From a bacterium (lineage in GTDB: Bacteria > Planctomycetota > J058 > JAJDCP01), in NCBI GenBank assembly GCA_030428695.1, contig JAUIEM010000426.1, positions 1 to 8,133 of the forward strand: DNA of 8,133 bases, written 5' to 3'. Positions within the stretch are counted from its first letter, which is position 1, and every line of letters starts with the position of its first letter. A program made the translations under genes and the position numbers. Positions 5,140 through 8,133 of this stretch are shown here, piece by piece. The notes under the pieces are model-generated. The model saw only the letters and a program-made list of their open reading frames with translations, did no database searches and was not told the DNA's origin.

Positions 5140-8133
5140 ATGGCGGGACCGTACACGCTCGCGCCGGTCTGGGTCCTGTACGAGAAGGCGGGCGCCGAGG
5201 GCTACCTGCCGGTCGCGGGCAAGGCCGTGTACGTCGACGGCGACCTCGACGGCGAGCGCGCCTTCCTCCCCTGCGTCACCGACGAGCGCGGGCGCCTGTG
5301 GTCGAAGCCGGAGGGGAAACCGACCGCACGCCCCCTGTTCGCCGTCGAGGGCAGCGCGCACCAGCTGGTCGTCGCCGCGCTCGACGCCGTCGGGTTGGAG
5401 GACGACGCCCTGCGCGCGGCCCTGCAGGAGGGCCGCCTGCTCGGCAGCGCGCAGCTCGGCCTGACCGCGCTCGCGGCCGGGGAGGTCGGCGCGCTCGGCT
5501 TCGCGGAGGAAGAGCTCGCGCACGATCCCCGCTTCCAGCAGGCGCTGCGCGCGCGGAAGGCGACCGCGGACGCCCTCCTCGAGGCGCGCGCGGCGCTGGG
5601 CCACGCCGAGCGGGAAGCGGCGCGGGCGCAGCGTGCCATCGCGAGCCTCGAAGCGCTGCTGGCTTCGAAGACCAGGCCGGGGAAGGTCGCGCTGCTCGAG
5701 CTGAAGAGTGGCGAGCGGGTGTGCGGGCAGTGTCGCCTCCGGGACGGAGACTTGACGGTCTGGTACCCGACCGCCGCCCGCCTGGTGCAACGGCGCACGA
5801 TCCCCGGAGACGAGGTCGCCGGCCGCGCCTCGATCGGCGTGGAGCGAGCGCGCGAGCAGTGGACGAAGGACCTCGCGGCGTTCCGCGCCACGCGCGCGAC
5901 GCAGGAGGCAGCCCGCGCCGAGCACGCGTCGCGCGTCGCCTCCCTCGGAGCGCGCGCGGCGACCGAGGGCCAGCAGCTCAGCGCGCTGCGCAAGCACCCG
6001 GTGCGCGCCTTCGTGCTGCCACGACGCCACCCGCTCCGCCTGCTCTGGCCCGCGAAGCCCGGCGCGGAAGACCCGCCGGGACCGGTGACGGAGCGCTTCG
6101 TCTACTGGCCGAAGGACCGCTCCTACGTCGAGCTCCGCGCCGACGCGGACGGCCGGCTGTGGCCCGTGCGCGCGGACGGCACGCCGCGCGCCGAGCCGCT
6201 GTGGGAGCCCTGGTTGCCGTTCGACCAGGCGCCCGCCGTGATCGTCGCCCACCGCCGCCTCACGCCCTCCGATCAGCCGTGCTGGCTGCAGCGCCGGGGG
6301 CGCTTCGAGCGCGTGGACGGGGCCCTGCACTACCGGCTCGAGCCGAGCCTGGAGGCCGATCTTCCGGCCCATCCGCCGCTCCTCGAGGGGGACGCGGGGG
6401 AGCTCTTCAAGCAGATCGCCTTCCGCCGTCCCGCGGGGAATCCGAACGAGGCGGCGGAGCGCACGCGCCTGGCGCAGCTCTTCGCAGGGATGCAGGCGCT
6501 GCCCGACGCCGACTTCCGCGATCTCCTGGTCTGCTGTCTGAGCTGGGCCACCGCGGAAGGGGACACCCCCTCGCCCGGCCGCCGGCTCGAGCATCTGTGG
6601 CTCCACAAGTGCCTCGACGGCAACCCCTTCGCGGAGCGGTTCCGGGCCCTCGAGGCGGCGCTCGAGCGCGAAGGGGACGAGGCGACCCTCGCCCGTTTCG
6701 GCCGCTTCGCGGAGCTGGTGGCGCTCGACTTCCGCTGCGTGCTGCGGCTAGAGATCAGCGGAGCGCCGCGCGAGGAGCTCACCTGGACCCGCGAGGGCAT
6801 CGCGGCCGACGGGGACTACCAGGCGCCGATCCCCTGCGAGGAGTCGCTTTGGCTGCAGCACTACGACCCGCCCGACGAGAAGCGCGTGCGGTACTGGCTG
6901 CTGCACCCGCGCGCCGCCGACTACGACGGGGTCTGGCAGCTGTGCGCGACCGGACCGGGCAGCGAGGTCCGGGTGCACGGCGACCGCTGGTGGACGGTCG
7001 AGGCCCCCGAGCCACCGCCCGACAAGCCCTTCGCGACGACGCTGAAGATGAGCTTCCGCCCCCGCGCGGTCGCGCTCGCCGAGAAGTGGGCCCCGCTGTT
7101 GTTCTTCGCGGCGGGCGAACAGTACTTCCCGCGCAGCGTGTTCGCCCACCTGCACACCGCCTACCGGGGCAGGCCCGACGAGCTCCTCCGCGAGGTCACC
7201 GAGGCGGCGGGCAAGCTGCTCCCCCAGGCGTTCGAAGGGAGCACGCTCGGCATGCATCGACCGTGCCATGAGCGCGAGAGCTTCTCCCGGACGGTCTATG
7301 TGAACGCCGGCAAGGACGCCAAGGGGCGGGAGTTCGCGCAGTTCTTCTTCTACTACCTCGACAGCCGCCCGACGGCCAAGCGCCACTCCGGCGAATTGAC
7401 CGATCAGACCGGGCCGGACCACCTCCCGTACATCGACGTCGGCCTGCACGAAGGAGACTGGGAGCTGGTCCTGTACGAGGACGACGCCCTCGGCGGGTAC
7501 AGCGTGCACGCCTGCCACCTGTCCGCGATGGCCCGGCCGACGAAGGACCTCCTGACGCTCGGGGACGACACCCGACGCCTGCCGCTGATCTTCGTGACCT
7601 CGCGCGGGCATGGCTCCTACCCGATGCCGAGCGTGGCGCTGTGGAACACGACGAGCGTCTACCGGGACCCCATCTCGAACGCGGGTCTGGGCACCACCGA
7701 CTGGGCGACCGGCGAGCTCGCCTGCTGGGCCCCGCGGGCGCAAGCCTCGGGGCCGGCGCTGGTGCGTGAGGCCCAGCTCTACAGCCTCGAGCTGATCGAC
7801 GAGCACACCCCGTGGAACGGCTTCGCAGGCAAGTGGGGCAAGGACGCGGGGAGCTGCGCGGGCCCGCTGTACCGGACGACGATCGGCGACCTGAAGGAGG
7901 ACGTGCCCTGCGGCCACACCAGCAGCCAGCCCACCAACTGCGATGGACCCGCCTGCGATGTCCCCCGGGTGTGGGCCGACGCCGTCAGCAGCCACCGGGG
8001 CTGGCGGGACTTCGCGATGGCGATGGGCGACCTGTCCCTGCTCGTACGCCGCGTCGAAGGCGCCACCTACACCGAAGAGCGCCGCGTGGTCGAGGACCTC
8101 GAGACCGGCCTGCAGATCCCGTTCAGCCAGCGG
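5140..8133 (+). CDS. Giant multidomain protein with coiled-coil-like segments and C-terminal Vps62/DUF946-like domain (partial)
   Basis: The frame is open from ATG 5140 to the window edge: 998 codons, no stop. Residues 1-125 are mixed alpha/beta and unrecognised. Two charged, Ala/Arg/Glu-rich helical stretches follow (about 130-175 and 234-288), with a beta-rich piece between (GKVALLELKSGERV, about 178-191). Residues 320-640 are Trp/Tyr-rich and unassigned. From about 648 the pattern resembles Vps62 and plant DUF946 proteins: WAPLLFFAAGEQYFP (650-664), an aromatic run FFFYYLDSRP (735-744), HEGDWE (770-775), SRGHGSYP (821-828) and FAGKWG (895-900) followed by GP (908-909). A cluster of Cys 906, 924, 934 and 939 follows and could form disulfides or bind a metal. 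No N-terminal signal peptide is seen. The start lacks a strong ribosome binding site and lies one base after the previous stop, so coupled translation is likely. The Vps62-like assignment is by motif memory only; its biochemical function is unknown. Confidence 0.75.
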   Translation, partial: MAGPYTLAPVWVLYEKAGAEGYLPVAGKAVYVDGDLDGERAFLPCVTDERGRLWSKPEGKPTARPLFAVEGSAHQLVVAALDAVGLEDDALRAALQEGRLLGSAQLGLTALAAGEVGALGFAEEELAHDPRFQQALRARKATADALLEARAALGHAEREAARAQRAIASLEALLASKTRPGKVALLELKSGERVCGQCRLRDGDLTVWYPTAARLVQRRTIPGDEVAGRASIGVERAREQWTKDLAAFRATRATQEAARAEHASRVASLGARAATEGQQLSALRKHPVRAFVLPRRHPLRLLWPAKPGAEDPPGPVTERFVYWPKDRSYVELRADADGRLWPVRADGTPRAEPLWEPWLPFDQAPAVIVAHRRLTPSDQPCWLQRRGRFERVDGALHYRLEPSLEADLPAHPPLLEGDAGELFKQIAFRRPAGNPNEAAERTRLAQLFAGMQALPDADFRDLLVCCLSWATAEGDTPSPGRRLEHLWLHKCLDGNPFAERFRALEAALEREGDEATLARFGRFAELVALDFRCVLRLEISGAPREELTWTREGIAADGDYQAPIPCEESLWLQHYDPPDEKRVRYWLLHPRAADYDGVWQLCATGPGSEVRVHGDRWWTVEAPEPPPDKPFATTLKMSFRPRAVALAEKWAPLLFFAAGEQYFPRSVFAHLHTAYRGRPDELLREVTEAAGKLLPQAFEGSTLGMHRPCHERESFSRTVYVNAGKDAKGREFAQFFFYYLDSRPTAKRHSGELTDQTGPDHLPYIDVGLHEGDWELVLYEDDALGGYSVHACHLSAMARPTKDLLTLGDDTRRLPLIFVTSRGHGSYPMPSVALWNTTSVYRDPISNAGLGTTDWATGELACWAPRAQASGPALVREAQLYSLELIDEHTPWNGFAGKWGKDAGSCAGPLYRTTIGDLKEDVPCGHTSSQPTNCDGPACDVPRVWADAVSSHRGWRDFAMAMGDLSLLVRRVEGATYTEERRVVEDLETGLQIPFSQR

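Noticed and set aside
3543..5156. Minus-strand open frame of about 537 codons
   Set aside because: It lies antisense to the reductase and small protein and has no recognisable motifs. Long stop-free antisense frames are expected at this GC content.
4924..7995. Several long minus-strand frames opposite the giant gene
   Set aside because: The plus frame is open for 998 codons with plausible protein composition and Vps62-like motifs; the antisense frames show only biased composition.

Overview
The window is very GC-rich (well over 60% by eye), almost entirely coding, with short gaps and overlapping or one-base-spaced starts. This suggests a high-GC bacterium with a fairly large genome. A long-form GreA-family protein and a large Vps62-like protein would fit a myxobacterial/deltaproteobacterial or planctomycete-type lineage, but the sequence does not fix the taxon. 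I see no rRNA, tRNA, CRISPR array, insertion sequence or integration site.

Layout. (1) Positions 1-1947, minus strand: a 649-codon fragment, 3' end cut by the window edge. It encodes a long transcription elongation factor of the GreA/GreB family: a helical N-terminal extension of about 570 residues, then the Gre coiled coil with its acidic tip motif. (2) 1948-2117: a divergent intergenic region with promoter-like sequences for both directions. (3) 2118-4664, plus strand: three tightly coupled genes. They encode a class I SAM methyltransferase, a calcineurin-like metallophosphoesterase (ATGA overlap) and a flavin/NAD(P)H reductase with a C-terminal plant-type [2Fe-2S] domain (one-base gap, GTG start). 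(4) 4665-4754: a 90-base gap with a promoter-like element. (5) 4755-5138: a small unrecognised protein, predicted to be mostly beta strand. (6) 5140-8133: at least 998 codons, 3' end outside the window. This is a large multidomain protein with two charged, Ala/Arg/Glu-rich helical stretches and a C-terminal Vps62/DUF946-like domain.

How the genes may work together. The trio at 2118-4664 is probably one transcript. Its parts are a methyl transfer enzyme, a phosphoesterase and an electron-transfer reductase; no shared substrate can be read from the sequence. The 127-residue protein and the giant protein are separated by one base and are probably made together as a two-gene unit. The most interesting part of the window is this pair. 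The giant protein carries a Vps62-like signature with an H-x-x-D-W-E motif like the metal-binding heptapeptide of NLP cytolysins, joined to a long N-terminal region I cannot assign to any family.
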